This document shows, piece by piece, positions 50,541 to 58,013 of a stretch of DNA of 64,000 nt (position 1 is its first letter; every line of letters begins with the position of its first letter). The translations under genes were made by a program, and so were the position numbers. The notes beneath the pieces were generated by a model. That model was given only the letters and a program-made list of their open reading frames with translations, was not told the DNA's origin and did not search any database. The stretch is from Serpentinimonas raichei (GTDB lineage: Bacteria; Pseudomonadota; Gammaproteobacteria; Burkholderiales; Burkholderiaceae_C). Location: NCBI RefSeq assembly GCF_000828895.1, contig NZ_AP014568.1, positions 1,867,858 through 1,931,857 of the forward strand, given 5' to 3'.

Positions 50541-50542
50541 CC

Positions 50543-52075
50543 ATGCAACGCCGCCAATTTTTCCAAGGTGCCCTGGCTGCCGGGGCCTTCACCGCCGCCG
50601 CCAGCGCCACCGTCGGCCGCCACGCCCTGGCCGCCCTGCCCGAGCCGGTGCTGCAACACAGCGCCGCCACCGCCGCGCCTTGGGTGCCGCCCGGCGTCAC
50701 CGGGGCTGGTCTGCCCTACCGCCCAGTGGTCACGCTCAACGGCTGGACGCTGCCATTTCGGATGCGCGACGGGGTGAAGGAATTCCACCTCGTGGCCGAG
50801 CCGGTGCTGCGCGAAGTGGCGCCCGGTTTCGTGGTCAATATGTGGGGCTACAACGGCCAGAGCCCCGGCCCCACGATCGAAGTGGTGGAAGGGGACCGGG
50901 TGCGCATATTCGTGAGCAACCGCTTGCCCGAGCCCACCTCCATCCACTGGCACGGCCAGCGCCTGCCTTCGGGCATGGACGGGGTGGCGGGCATCAACCA
51001 GCCCTCGATCGGGGCTGGCAAAACCTTCGTCTATGAGTTCCAAGCGCGCCGCCCGGGCACCTTCATGTACCACCCACACGCCGACGAGATGGTGCAACTG
51101 GCCATGGGCATGATGGGCATGTGGGTCACGCACCCCAAGCTCGATGCGCGCGGCCGGCACCCGCTGATCGAAGCGGTGCAGCGCGACTACTGCTTCTTGC
51201 TCAACGCCTTCGACGTCGAACCCGGGGCCCAGACGCCCACCGTCGCGACCATGTTCGACTTCAACACCTGGGCTTGGAACAGCCGCGTCTTTCCCGGCAT
51301 CGACCCGCTGGTGGCGCGCTTGGGCGACCGCGTGCGCATGCGCATGGGCAACCTGACCATGATCAACCACCCGATCCACGTGCACGGGGTCGAGTTTGAA
51401 GTCACCGGCACCGACGGCGGCCCGGTACCGAGGAGCGCGCGCTGGCCCGAGGTGACGGTGGACTTGGCCGTCGGCCAGATGCGCCAGATCGAGTTCCTGG
51501 CCGACGAGCCCGGCGACTGGGCCGTACACTGCCACAAAAGCCACCACACCATGGGGCCGATGGGGCACGACGTGCCGACCATGATCGGAGTCGATCACCG
51601 CGGGCTGGTGGGCAAAATCCAAGGCCTGGCACCCGACTTCATGGTCATGGGCGAGCGCGGCATGTACGATATGAAGCAGATGCCGATGGAGCTGCCCCCC
51701 AACACCCTGCCCATGATGGCCGGCCACGGCCAGTTCGGCCCGATCGGCATGGGCGGCATGCTGACCGTGCTCAAGGTGCGCGCCAACCAAGCGCCCGACG
51801 ACTACCGCGACCCCGGCCCCTACGCCTTCCCGAGCGGCAGCGTGGCCTTTGAATACCGGGGGCCGGTACCCGAGGCGGTGCGCCCACCCAGCCCGCCCCA
51901 AGCTGCCCACGGAGAAGTCCGTAGAGGGGCGCAGGGAGGCCACGGAGGAGGAGCCCACGGAGCCCACGGCGCAGCGCCACCGCCCAGTCCGGCAACACCC
52001 GCAACACCCGCAACACCCGCAACACCCGCAACACCCGCAACACCCGCACCGGCCGCCCCGGTGCATCGGCACTGA
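50543..52075 (+). CDS. Multicopper oxidase, Tat-exported (copper resistance)
   Basis: A 510-residue multicopper oxidase. A Tat signal (QRRQFFQGALAAGAF) directs export of the folded enzyme. Copper ligands are in SIHWHGQRLPSGMDG, TFMYHPHADEM, NHPIHVHGVEF and VHCHKSHHTMGPMG, which hold the type 1 and trinuclear sites. Such enzymes oxidise periplasmic Cu(I) to less toxic Cu(II). The C-terminal 60 residues are a low-complexity tail rich in His, Gly, Pro and Ala, ending with six Pro-Ala-Thr repeats. It starts 2 bases after the TolC-like stop. Confidence 0.9.
   Translation: MQRRQFFQGALAAGAFTAAASATVGRHALAALPEPVLQHSAATAAPWVPPGVTGAGLPYRPVVTLNGWTLPFRMRDGVKEFHLVAEPVLREVAPGFVVNMWGYNGQSPGPTIEVVEGDRVRIFVSNRLPEPTSIHWHGQRLPSGMDGVAGINQPSIGAGKTFVYEFQARRPGTFMYHPHADEMVQLAMGMMGMWVTHPKLDARGRHPLIEAVQRDYCFLLNAFDVEPGAQTPTVATMFDFNTWAWNSRVFPGIDPLVARLGDRVRMRMGNLTMINHPIHVHGVEFEVTGTDGGPVPRSARWPEVTVDLAVGQMRQIEFLADEPGDWAVHCHKSHHTMGPMGHDVPTMIGVDHRGLVGKIQGLAPDFMVMGERGMYDMKQMPMELPPNTLPMMAGHGQFGPIGMGGMLTVLKVRANQAPDDYRDPGPYAFPSGSVAFEYRGPVPEAVRPPSPPQAAHGEVRRGAQGGHGGGAHGAHGAAPPPSPATPATPATPATPATPATPAPAAPVHRH
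51993..52046 (+). repeat. 9-bp tandem repeat in the oxidase gene tail
   Basis: Six perfect copies of CAACACCCG encode a repeated Ala-Thr-Pro tripeptide at the C-terminus of the multicopper oxidase. The unit is a multiple of three, so copy-number changes would lengthen or shorten the tail without frameshift. Confidence 0.9.
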
Positions 52076-52134
52076 ACTTGAGGCCTGTGCCGGGCTTCAA
52101 ACCCGGCGCTCCCTTGAGTCAACCCAAACCCACC

Positions 52135-52941
52135 ATGCAACGACGCACCTTGCTCCACCGCGCCAGCGCCGTCCTCACCGGGCTGGCGGCTGGCACCACC
52201 TTGCTCGCCCTGTCGGCCCCAGCCGCGCTGGCGCAAGCGCGCCGCACCCCCCCCGTGATGGAGGTCTGGAAAGACCCTCTGTGCGGCTGCTGCGACGACT
52301 GGATTACCTATCTGGAAAAAAACGGCTTCAGCGTGCGCGCCTTCGACACCGGCAACATCGCCGCACGCCAGCGCCTGGGGGTGCCGGAGCAATACGGCTC
52401 CTGCCACACCGCGCTGGTGGGCGGCTACGTGGTCGAAGGCCATGTGCCGGCGGCCGACATCCACCGCCTGCTGCGCGAGCGCCCGGCGGCGCTGGGCCTG
52501 AGCGTGCCGGGAATGCCCATCGGCAGCCCGGGCATGGACGGCCCGCTCTTTGGCGGCCGGCGCGACCCCTTCCACGTGCTGCTGCTCGGGCGCGACGGCA
52601 GCTCGCGCATCTGGGCCTCCTACCACCAACCCCCGGCTGGGGCGGCCACGGCGCAGCCGCCAGCCAACGGGGCCGATGCGGGTGCCGCAGCCGCCACCGC
52701 CACCGACCGCGACGGCCGCCCCTGGGTCGAGGCCGAGGTGCGCCGGGTGGACCGCAGCAACCGCCGCGTCAGCCTGCGCCACGGCCCCATCCCCAACTTG
52801 GAGATGGGCGGCATGACCATGGTGTTCCAGCTCAGCGACCCGGCCCTGCTGGAGCAACTGCAGCAGGGGCAGCGCATCCGCTTCAGCGCCGCGCTCATCC
52901 AGGGCGAATACACCGTGATGCAGATCGCACCCCTGCCTTGA
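52135..52941 (+). CDS. DUF411-CusF domain fusion protein (periplasmic copper binding)
   Basis: A 268-residue exported protein. A twin-arginine-like signal (MQRRTLLHRASAV, cleavage near AALAQA) is followed by a DUF411 domain (about residues 42-170) with KDPLCGCCDDW and SCHTALVGGYVVEGHVP. A linker leads to a CusF-like OB domain (about 195-268): VRRVDRSNRRVSLRHGPIPN then GGMTMVFQL. The His and the two Met of the CusF Cu(I)/Ag(I) site are present; the capping Trp of E. coli CusF appears to be Met here. In many genomes these domains are separate proteins, so this fusion is notable. It lies between the oxidase and copC. Confidence 0.82.
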   Translation: MQRRTLLHRASAVLTGLAAGTTLLALSAPAALAQARRTPPVMEVWKDPLCGCCDDWITYLEKNGFSVRAFDTGNIAARQRLGVPEQYGSCHTALVGGYVVEGHVPAADIHRLLRERPAALGLSVPGMPIGSPGMDGPLFGGRRDPFHVLLLGRDGSSRIWASYHQPPAGAATAQPPANGADAGAAAATATDRDGRPWVEAEVRRVDRSNRRVSLRHGPIPNLEMGGMTMVFQLSDPALLEQLQQGQRIRFSAALIQGEYTVMQIAPLP

Positions 52942-52998
52942 TTTTGTCCAATCCCGTCGCGCACCCACACCCCTTCCCTTGCACACCGGAGTCTGACC

Positions 52999-53367
52999 AT
53001 GAACCGTTTGAAAACCTTGCTCAAGATCGCCCCCGCTGCGCTGGCGCTGCACCTGCTGCTGGCCACGCCCCACCTTCACGCCCACGCCCAGCCCGAGGGC
53101 TCGCTGCCTGCGCACGGCAGCACCGTCAGCGGCAGCCCGAGCCGGATCGCGGTCTGGTTCGACCACCCGATGCGGCTCACGCTGTTCGAAGTGAGCGGCC
53201 CGCGGGGCGTGGTGCCCTTGAGCCAAGGCCCGGGCCGCGACGCGCTCACCCGCTTCGAGACCAGCCCGGCCACCCCTTTGAGCCCCGGCAAATACACCGT
53301 GCGCTGGCGCGGTTTGGCGGCGGACGGGCACGTCATGGCCGATGAAATTTATTTCACTGTGCGCTGA
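52999..53367 (+). CDS. copC: Copper resistance protein CopC
   Basis: A 122-residue periplasmic copper chaperone. The signal sequence ends near LLATPHLHAHA, leaving His-rich first residues like the Cu(II) site of CopC. The cupredoxin-like body shows SLPAHGSTVSGSPSRIAVWF and ends RGLAADGHVMADEIYFTVR, with the conserved second-site His. It is followed by copD after 36 bases, the usual pairing. Confidence 0.88.
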   Translation: MNRLKTLLKIAPAALALHLLLATPHLHAHAQPEGSLPAHGSTVSGSPSRIAVWFDHPMRLTLFEVSGPRGVVPLSQGPGRDALTRFETSPATPLSPGKYTVRWRGLAADGHVMADEIYFTVR

Positions 53368-53403
53368 GGTGGACGCAGGCCTTTACTTGACAGCGCTTGC
53401 GGC

Positions 53404-54336
53404 ATGAGCACCGCCCTGTCGTTGTTGCAACCCCTGCTGGACCTGCTCGCGCAGACCGATGGCTGGACCTGGCTGCGCGTGCTGGTGGCAGCGGCCTTCT
53501 ACGCCAGCGCCCTGGTCGCGGTGGGCGGGGTGTGCTTTGGCCTGGTTTTCGGCGGCAACCCCGCGCTGGACCAGGCCGCCGGGCTGCGCACGCTGGTGCC
53601 CGCCGCCGCCGGCGTGGCGCTGGCCCTGCTGCTGCTGCAGTGGCCCTTGCAGGCGGGTTTTCTGGGTGGGGGCACCTGGGCGGCGGCTTTCGACCCCGGC
53701 TTGCTCGCGCTGGTTTTCGACGGCGCAGCGGGCCAGCGCATGCTGCTGGCCGGCAGCGGCTTGCTGCTGTTGTTCGGCGCGGGGATCGCGCTGGGGCGCG
53801 GGCGCGGGCTTGGCACGGCGGCGAGCCTGCTCGGGGCGGCGCTGGTGCTGCTGTCTTTCACTCTGGTCGGGCACAGCACCGGTGCGCCACGCCTGCTGCT
53901 GGCCAGTTTGCTGCTGTTGCACCTGGGCGCGCTGGCGTTTTGGGTCGGTGCTCTGCTGCCCTTGTACCGCATCAGCGGCCCGCCGGGTTTAAGCCAGCCG
54001 GCGGCCCGCGTGCTGCTGCGCTTTGGCCAGGTGGCGGGGCCTGTGGTGGCGGCTCTGATCGCGGCGGCGCTGTGGTTGGCCTGGCGCTTGCTGGAAGGCT
54101 GGGAGCCGCTGCTGCACAGCGCTTACGGGCAAGTCTTGTTGCTCAAGCTCGCCGTGCTGCTGCTGCTGCTGGGTTTGGCTGCGCTCAACCGCTGGATTCT
54201 GGTGCCGGCCTTTGCGGCACAAGCCCAGCGTGCCCGCCAGCGGCTGCGCACCAGCATTGCTTGCGAAGGATTTTTGGTGGCCCTGATCCTGCTCCTGACG
54301 GCTTTTTTAACCACCACCACCTCGCCGCCGGGCTGA
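53404..54336 (+). CDS. copD: Copper resistance protein CopD
   Basis: A 310-residue inner-membrane protein with eight or nine hydrophobic segments and the C-terminal CopD domain (GQVLLLKLAVLLLLLGLAALN; RWILVPAF). CopD with CopC is thought to move copper across the inner membrane. Conserved His/Asn residues appear in LLHLGALAFWVGALLPLY. It closes the copper cluster; no copRS or cueR regulator lies nearby. Confidence 0.87.
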   Translation: MSTALSLLQPLLDLLAQTDGWTWLRVLVAAAFYASALVAVGGVCFGLVFGGNPALDQAAGLRTLVPAAAGVALALLLLQWPLQAGFLGGGTWAAAFDPGLLALVFDGAAGQRMLLAGSGLLLLFGAGIALGRGRGLGTAASLLGAALVLLSFTLVGHSTGAPRLLLASLLLLHLGALAFWVGALLPLYRISGPPGLSQPAARVLLRFGQVAGPVVAALIAAALWLAWRLLEGWEPLLHSAYGQVLLLKLAVLLLLLGLAALNRWILVPAFAAQAQRARQRLRTSIACEGFLVALILLLTAFLTTTTSPPG

Positions 54337-54400
54337 GCGTGGGGCTGAGAGGCCCAAAGCCAGTGCAGGCTTATGCAACTAGACACCAGGGTTTGCAATC

Positions 54401-54432
54401 GGATTGCAATCCGCCCCTGCGCAGCAGATAAT
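54401..54432 (+). promoter_or_regulatory. coq7 promoter with overlapping palindromic operator
   Basis: TTGCAA (54404-54409), 17 bases and GATAAT (54427-54432) form a good promoter 37 bases before coq7. The -35 lies inside a perfect 12-bp palindrome, GGATTGCAATCC (54401-54412), and a second copy of TTGCAATC is 11 bases upstream (54393-54400). This arrangement suggests a repressor site; the regulator is unknown. Confidence 0.55.
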
Positions 54433-54468
54433 CCCACCCGACCCCCAGTAAGCCCCGGAGCCCCCACC

Positions 54469-55131
54469 ATGAGCACTGCCTTCATCGACGCCCACCTGAT
54501 CGCTGCCGACGGCGCGCTGCGCGCCCTGTTTGCGCCGCACCGTGCCGCCCGCCCGTGCCCGCGCCCGCCCGCCGATGTGGCTGTGACGGCGTTGAGCGAA
54601 GCTGAAAAGCGCCACGCCGGTGCGCTCATGCGCGTCAACCACGTGGGCGAGATCTGCGCCCAAGCGCTCTACACCTCGCAGGCGCTGGCGGCGCGGCTGG
54701 GGCCGGGCGCGGCGGTTGAGAAAGAAAAACTGGCGCGCCACTTGGAGGCTGCGGGCCAAGACGAAACCGACCACTTGGCTTGGTGCAAGCAGCGCTTGGA
54801 CGAGCTCGGCGACCGGCCCTCGCTGCTCAATCCGATCTGGTTCGCCGGGGCCTTTGGGCTGGGCCTGCTGGCGGGGCGTTTTGGCAAAGGCGTGAGCCTG
54901 GGCTTTGTGATCGAGACCGAGCGCCAGGTCGAGGCGCACCTCGACAGCCACCTCGGCCTGCTGCCCACGCAAGACCACGCCTCGCGCGCCATCGTCGAGC
55001 AAATGAAGGCCGACGAAATTCGCCACGCCCACGAGGCCAAACGCGGCGGCGGGGTGGACTTGCCGCCGCCCGTCAAGGGCCTGATGCGGCTGGCCGCCAA
55101 AGTCATGACCACGGTGGCGCACCGGGTTTGA
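54469..55131 (+). CDS. coq7: 2-polyprenyl-3-methyl-6-methoxy-1,4-benzoquinone hydroxylase Coq7
   Basis: A 220-residue di-iron hydroxylase for the last ring hydroxylation of ubiquinone synthesis. Iron ligands are in [15 protein letters not shown], the ExxH of [19 protein letters not shown] and the ExxH of [10 protein letters not shown]. The C-terminal amphipathic stretch suits its membrane association. The family is a hallmark of ubiquinone makers among beta- and gammaproteobacteria. It has its own promoter with an operator-like palindrome. Confidence 0.95.
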   Translation: MSTAFIDAHLIAADGALRALFAPHRAARPCPRPPADVAVTALSEAEKRHAGALMRVNHVGEICAQALYTSQALAARLGPGAAVEKEKLARHLEAAGQDETDHLAWCKQRLDELGDRPSLLNPIWFAGAFGLGLLAGRFGKGVSLGFVIETERQVEAHLDSHLGLLPTQDHASRAIVEQMKADEIRHAHEAKRGGGVDLPPPVKGLMRLAAKVMTTVAHRV

Positions 55132-55161
55132 ACCCCAGCCCGCCGGGGCCAGTTCAGCGCT

Positions 55162-55611
55162 TCAATCCTCGATCAGCTCGAAGCTGGTCGTGATGGCGGC
55201 GGTTTTGCCCAGCATCACGCTGGCCGAGCAGTATTTTTCGTGGCTCAGCGCGATGGCGCGCTGCACCGCCGCCTCGGGGATGCCACGCCCGCGCACCGTG
55301 AAGTGCATGTGGATCTGGGTGAAGACCTTGGGGTCGGTGTCGGCGCGCTGGCTCGTGAGCTTGACGCTGCAGCCGCTCACCGCGTGGCGGCCGCGCTTGA
55401 GGATCAGCACCACATCGTAGGCGCTGCAGCCGCCGGTGCCAGCCAGCAGCGCCTCCATCGGGCGTGGGGCCAGGTTGGCGCCGCCGTGCTCGGGCCGCGC
55501 CGGGTCGGGCGCGCCGTCCATGAGCAGCACATGGCCGCTGCCGGTCTCGGCCACAAAGCCCATGTTCGAGCGGGTGCCAGCGGCCCCAGTCCAGGTGACG
55601 GTGCATTCCAT
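55162..55611 (-). CDS. OsmC family protein (peroxide reductase-like)
   Basis: A 149-residue OsmC-type protein. The two catalytic cysteines are in LLAGTGGCSAYDVVLIL and ALSHEKYCSASVML. Members reduce organic peroxides with thiols; this subfamily resembles the YhfA-type group rather than Ohr. The ATG at 55611 starts ECTVTWTG; an in-frame extension to 55641 is unlikely. It converges with coq7 and is divergent from the candidate sRNA, sharing a palindrome with it. Confidence 0.82.
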   Translation of the reverse strand: MECTVTWTGAAGTRSNMGFVAETGSGHVLLMDGAPDPARPEHGGANLAPRPMEALLAGTGGCSAYDVVLILKRGRHAVSGCSVKLTSQRADTDPKVFTQIHMHFTVRGRGIPEAAVQRAIALSHEKYCSASVMLGKTAAITTSFELIED

Positions 55612-55653
55612 TTTGATCAATCCCACAAAAACCACAGGCACTTACAAAAAAGA

Positions 55654-55684
55654 TGTTGCATTGCAACAAATCCGGGCTTACACT
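55654..55684 (+). promoter_or_regulatory. sRNA promoter with 15-bp palindrome over the -35
   Basis: TTGCAT (55656-55661), 17 bases and TACACT (55679-55684) form a near-ideal sigma70 promoter. The -35 lies inside a perfect palindrome, TGTTGCA-T-TGCAACA (55654-55668). The palindrome is 43 bases upstream of the osmC start on the other strand, so one regulator could control both directions. Confidence 0.6.
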
Positions 55685-55690
55685 AGCGAC

Positions 55691-55847
55691 ATTGTATGCA
55701 ACAGCCTGTGCGGCACACCCACCGCGACAGCGGCGCCAAGCCAAGTTGGTTGTTGCAGCACCCGGGGCACCCCACCCCGCTGACGTTTGTCTCCTCTGCC
55801 CTTCAACGGGTGGTTCAAGCCCGGTCATCGCGACCGGGCTTTTTTTT
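55691..55847 (+). ncRNA. Candidate small regulatory RNA upstream of ilvA
   Basis: A transcript of about 157 bases would run from the TTGCAT/TACACT promoter to a strong rho-independent terminator, with no gene inside. The 5' part can fold: TGCAACA near 55698 pairs with TGTTGCA near 55751-55757. A C/U-rich single-stranded stretch, CTCCTCTGCCC (55791-55801), lies before the terminator and could pair with ribosome sites; the U-rich 3' end suits Hfq. The alternative is an ilvA leader with an attenuator, but no Ile-rich leader peptide is seen. Confidence 0.5.
55818..55847 (+). terminator. Rho-independent terminator between osmC and ilvA
   Basis: A 9-bp stem AGCCCGGTC/GACCGGGCT (55818-55826 with 55832-55840), 5-base loop, then a run of T to 55847. 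It is oriented on the plus strand, where no annotated gene ends, which is why a non-coding transcript is proposed. Confidence 0.85.
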
Positions 55848-55859
55848 GGCTGCACCGCG

Positions 55860-55885
55860 CCCCGATTGCATACCCCGATTGCATA
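55860..55885 (+). repeat. 13-bp perfect tandem repeat in the ilvA 5' region
   Basis: CCCCGATTGCATA occurs twice head to tail (55860-55872 and 55873-55885), 52 bases before the ilvA ATG. It includes TTGCAT and is next to a TATGAT -10-like element, but box spacing does not give a clear promoter. Confidence 0.8.
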
Positions 55886-55936
55886 TGATGCGGCTTTGTC
55901 GACGCTTACCTCTGCCCTCCCCTTCGCTTGCCCGCC

Positions 55937-57514
55937 ATGCCCGATAGCCCATCCAGCCCCGCCGCCGATCTCACCCCCGCCGACTACCTCAAGCTCATCC
56001 TCACCGCGCGCGTCTATGACGTGGCGGTCGAGTCCGCGCTGGAGCCGGCGCGCCAGCTCAGCCGGCGCTTGCACAACAAAATCCTGTTCAAGCGCGAAGA
56101 CCAGCAGCCGGTGTTCAGCTTCAAGCTGCGCGGGGCCTACAACAAGCTGGCGCACCTGACGCCCGAGCAGTTGCAGCGCGGCGTCATCTGCGCCTCGGCC
56201 GGCAACCACGCCCAGGGGGTGGCGCTGGGGGCGCACAAGCTGGGCGCGCGCGCCGTCATCGTCATGCCCATCACCACGCCGCAGCTCAAGGTCGAGGCGG
56301 TGCGCGCGCTTGGCGGCGAGGTGCTGCTGCACGGCGACAGCTACTCCGACGCCTACGCGCAGGCGCTGGCTTTGCAGCAGCAGCACGGCTACACCTTCGT
56401 GCACCCCTTCGACGACCCCTACGTGATCGCCGGCCAGGGCACGGTGGCGATGGAGCTGCTGCGCCAGTTGCAAAGCCTGGGCAACCCGCGCCTCGATGCG
56501 GTGTTCGTGGCCATCGGCGGTGGCGGCCTGATCAGCGGGGTGGCCAACTACATCAAGGCGCTGCGGCCCGAAATCAAGGTGATCGGGGTGCAGATGAACG
56601 ACTCCAACGCCATGCTGCGCTCGGTGCGCCAGGGCGAGCTGGTCACGCTGCCCGAGGTTGGGCTGTTTTCCGACGGCACTGCGGTCAAGCGCGTGGGCGA
56701 CGAGACCTTTCGCATCAGCCGCGCGCTGGTCGATGACTACATCGAGGTGGACACCGACGCCGTCTGCGCCGCCATCAAGGATGTGTTTGTCGATACGCGC
56801 AGCATCGTCGAGCCGGCCGGGGCGCTGGCGGTGGCGGGGATCAAGCAGTACGTGGCCACGCACAAGACGCGCGGCGAGACCTACGCCGCCATTTTGTGCG
56901 GTGCCAACATGAACTTCGACCGGCTGCGCTTCGTGGCCGAGCGCGCCGAAGTGGGAGAGCAACGCGAGGGCCTGTTTGCCGTCACCCTGCCGGAGGAGCG
57001 CGGCAGCTTCAAGCGTTTTTTGCAGGCCATCGGCAACCTGCCGGGTGGGCCGCGCAACGTGACCGAGTTCAGCTACCGCATCAGCGACGCGCGCGAGGCG
57101 CACGTGTTCATGGGCCTGAGCACGCACGGGCGCGGCGAGAGCACCAAAATCGCCGCCAACTTCGCCAAACACGGCTTTGCCACGCTTGACCTCACGCACG
57201 ACGACCTGGCACAGGAGCACATCCGCCACATGGTGGGCGGCCACTCGCCGCTGGCGCAGGAGGAGCGGCTGCTGCGCTTCGTGTTCCCCGAGCGCCCCGG
57301 CGCGCTGCTCAAGTTCCTCAGCCTGATGCGGCCGGGCTGGAACATCAGCCTGTTTCACTACCGCAACCAAGGGGCCGACTACGGCCGCATTTTGGTTGGA
57401 CTGCAAGTGCCGGCCCCAGACGAAGCCGAGTTCCAAAGCTTCTTGAACACGCTGGGCTACCCCTGGGTGGAAGAAACCGAGAATCCGGTCTATAGGCTGT
57501 TTTTGAAGCGCTGA
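55937..57514 (+). CDS. ilvA: Threonine ammonia-lyase, biosynthetic
   Basis: A 525-residue PLP enzyme that deaminates threonine to 2-oxobutanoate, the first step of isoleucine synthesis. The PLP lysine is in FSFKLRGAYNKL, with SAGNHAQGVALGA and the phosphate-binding GGGGLISGVA. Two ACT-type regulatory domains follow (LFAVTLPEERGSFKRFLQAI and LLRFVFPERPGALLKFLSLM), typical of the isoleucine-inhibited long form. The ATG at 55937 is preferred over a TTG at 55928. Confidence 0.96.
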   Translation: MPDSPSSPAADLTPADYLKLILTARVYDVAVESALEPARQLSRRLHNKILFKREDQQPVFSFKLRGAYNKLAHLTPEQLQRGVICASAGNHAQGVALGAHKLGARAVIVMPITTPQLKVEAVRALGGEVLLHGDSYSDAYAQALALQQQHGYTFVHPFDDPYVIAGQGTVAMELLRQLQSLGNPRLDAVFVAIGGGGLISGVANYIKALRPEIKVIGVQMNDSNAMLRSVRQGELVTLPEVGLFSDGTAVKRVGDETFRISRALVDDYIEVDTDAVCAAIKDVFVDTRSIVEPAGALAVAGIKQYVATHKTRGETYAAILCGANMNFDRLRFVAERAEVGEQREGLFAVTLPEERGSFKRFLQAIGNLPGGPRNVTEFSYRISDAREAHVFMGLSTHGRGESTKIAANFAKHGFATLDLTHDDLAQEHIRHMVGGHSPLAQEERLLRFVFPERPGALLKFLSLMRPGWNISLFHYRNQGADYGRILVGLQVPAPDEAEFQSFLNTLGYPWVEETENPVYRLFLKR

Positions 57515-57534
57515 CAGCAAGCGCTTGCCAAAAC

Positions 57535-57564
57535 GCAAAAACCGCCTCGAAGGGCGGTTTTTGC
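57535..57564. terminator. Bidirectional terminator between ilvA and rpmG
   Basis: GCAAAAACCGCC (57535-57546) and GGCGGTTTTTGC (57553-57564) form a 12-bp stem with a 6-base loop. The A and T runs within the stem ends let it work for ilvA (plus) and for rpmG (minus). Confidence 0.85.
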
Positions 57565-57588
57565 TTGCAACCAAGGCTGAGCAATTAA

Positions 57589-57759
57589 TTACTTCAGCTT
57601 GACTTCCTTGTACTGCACGTGTTTGCGTGCCTTGGGGTCGAACTTGGCGAAGGCCAGCTTTTCAGGCGTGGTCTTCTTGTTCTTGGTGGTGGTGTAGAAG
57701 TGGCCGGTTCCTGCAGTGGATTCCAGCTTGATTTTTTCGCGTCCGCCTTTGCTTGCCAT
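57589..57759 (-). CDS. rpmG: 50S ribosomal protein L33
   Basis: A 56-residue L33. The product begins [18 protein letters not shown], continues [15 protein letters not shown] and ends YKEVKLK. It lacks the zinc-binding cysteines of the C+ form, so it is the zinc-independent type. It lies 20 bases after rpmB, the standard rpmB-rpmG pair. Confidence 0.95.
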   Translation of the reverse strand: MASKGGREKIKLESTAGTGHFYTTTKNKKTTPEKLAFAKFDPKARKHVQYKEVKLK

Positions 57760-57779
57760 GGTGTTGCTCCTTTAAGCGA

Positions 57780-58013
57780 TCAGGCTTGACCACGGGCGCG
57801 CAAATCGGCGAGCACCGCTTCGATACCGTTTTTGTCGATCAGGCGCAAGGCTGCACCCGAAATGCGCAGGCGCACCCAGCGTTTTTCGCTCTCGAGCCAG
57901 AAGCGGCGCAACTGCAGGTTGGGCAGAAAGCGGCGCTTGGTTTTGTTGTTGGCGTGGGACACATTGTTCCCCACCATGGGCTTTTTGCCCGTGACTTCAC
58001 AAACTCGTGCCAT
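57780..58013 (-). CDS. rpmB: 50S ribosomal protein L28
   Basis: A 77-residue L28, starting [20 protein letters not shown] and with [17 protein letters not shown]. The ATG at 58013 is the family start; the frame is open further upstream but that is leader. It is co-transcribed with rpmG. Its promoter appears to lie about 200 bases upstream, giving a long leader. Confidence 0.96.
   Translation of the reverse strand: MARVCEVTGKKPMVGNNVSHANNKTKRRFLPNLQLRRFWLESEKRWVRLRISGAALRLIDKNGIEAVLADLRARGQA

Larger units (their letters stand above)
55612..55936. other. Intergenic region osmC-ilvA with sRNA candidate
   Basis: These 325 bases hold no credible protein gene. In order they contain a 15-bp palindrome, a sigma70 promoter, a candidate small RNA, a strong terminator, and a 13-bp tandem repeat before ilvA. 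An open frame from 55696 crosses the terminator and lacks coding character. Confidence 0.7.

Noticed and set aside
51993..52046. Short tandem repeats considered as a CRISPR array
   Set aside because: Nine-base units without spacers inside a coding sequence; no cas genes in the window.
55696..55947. Open frame of 83 codons over the candidate sRNA
   Set aside because: It runs through the rho-independent terminator, overlaps the ilvA start and has no ribosome site, so it is unlikely to be a gene.
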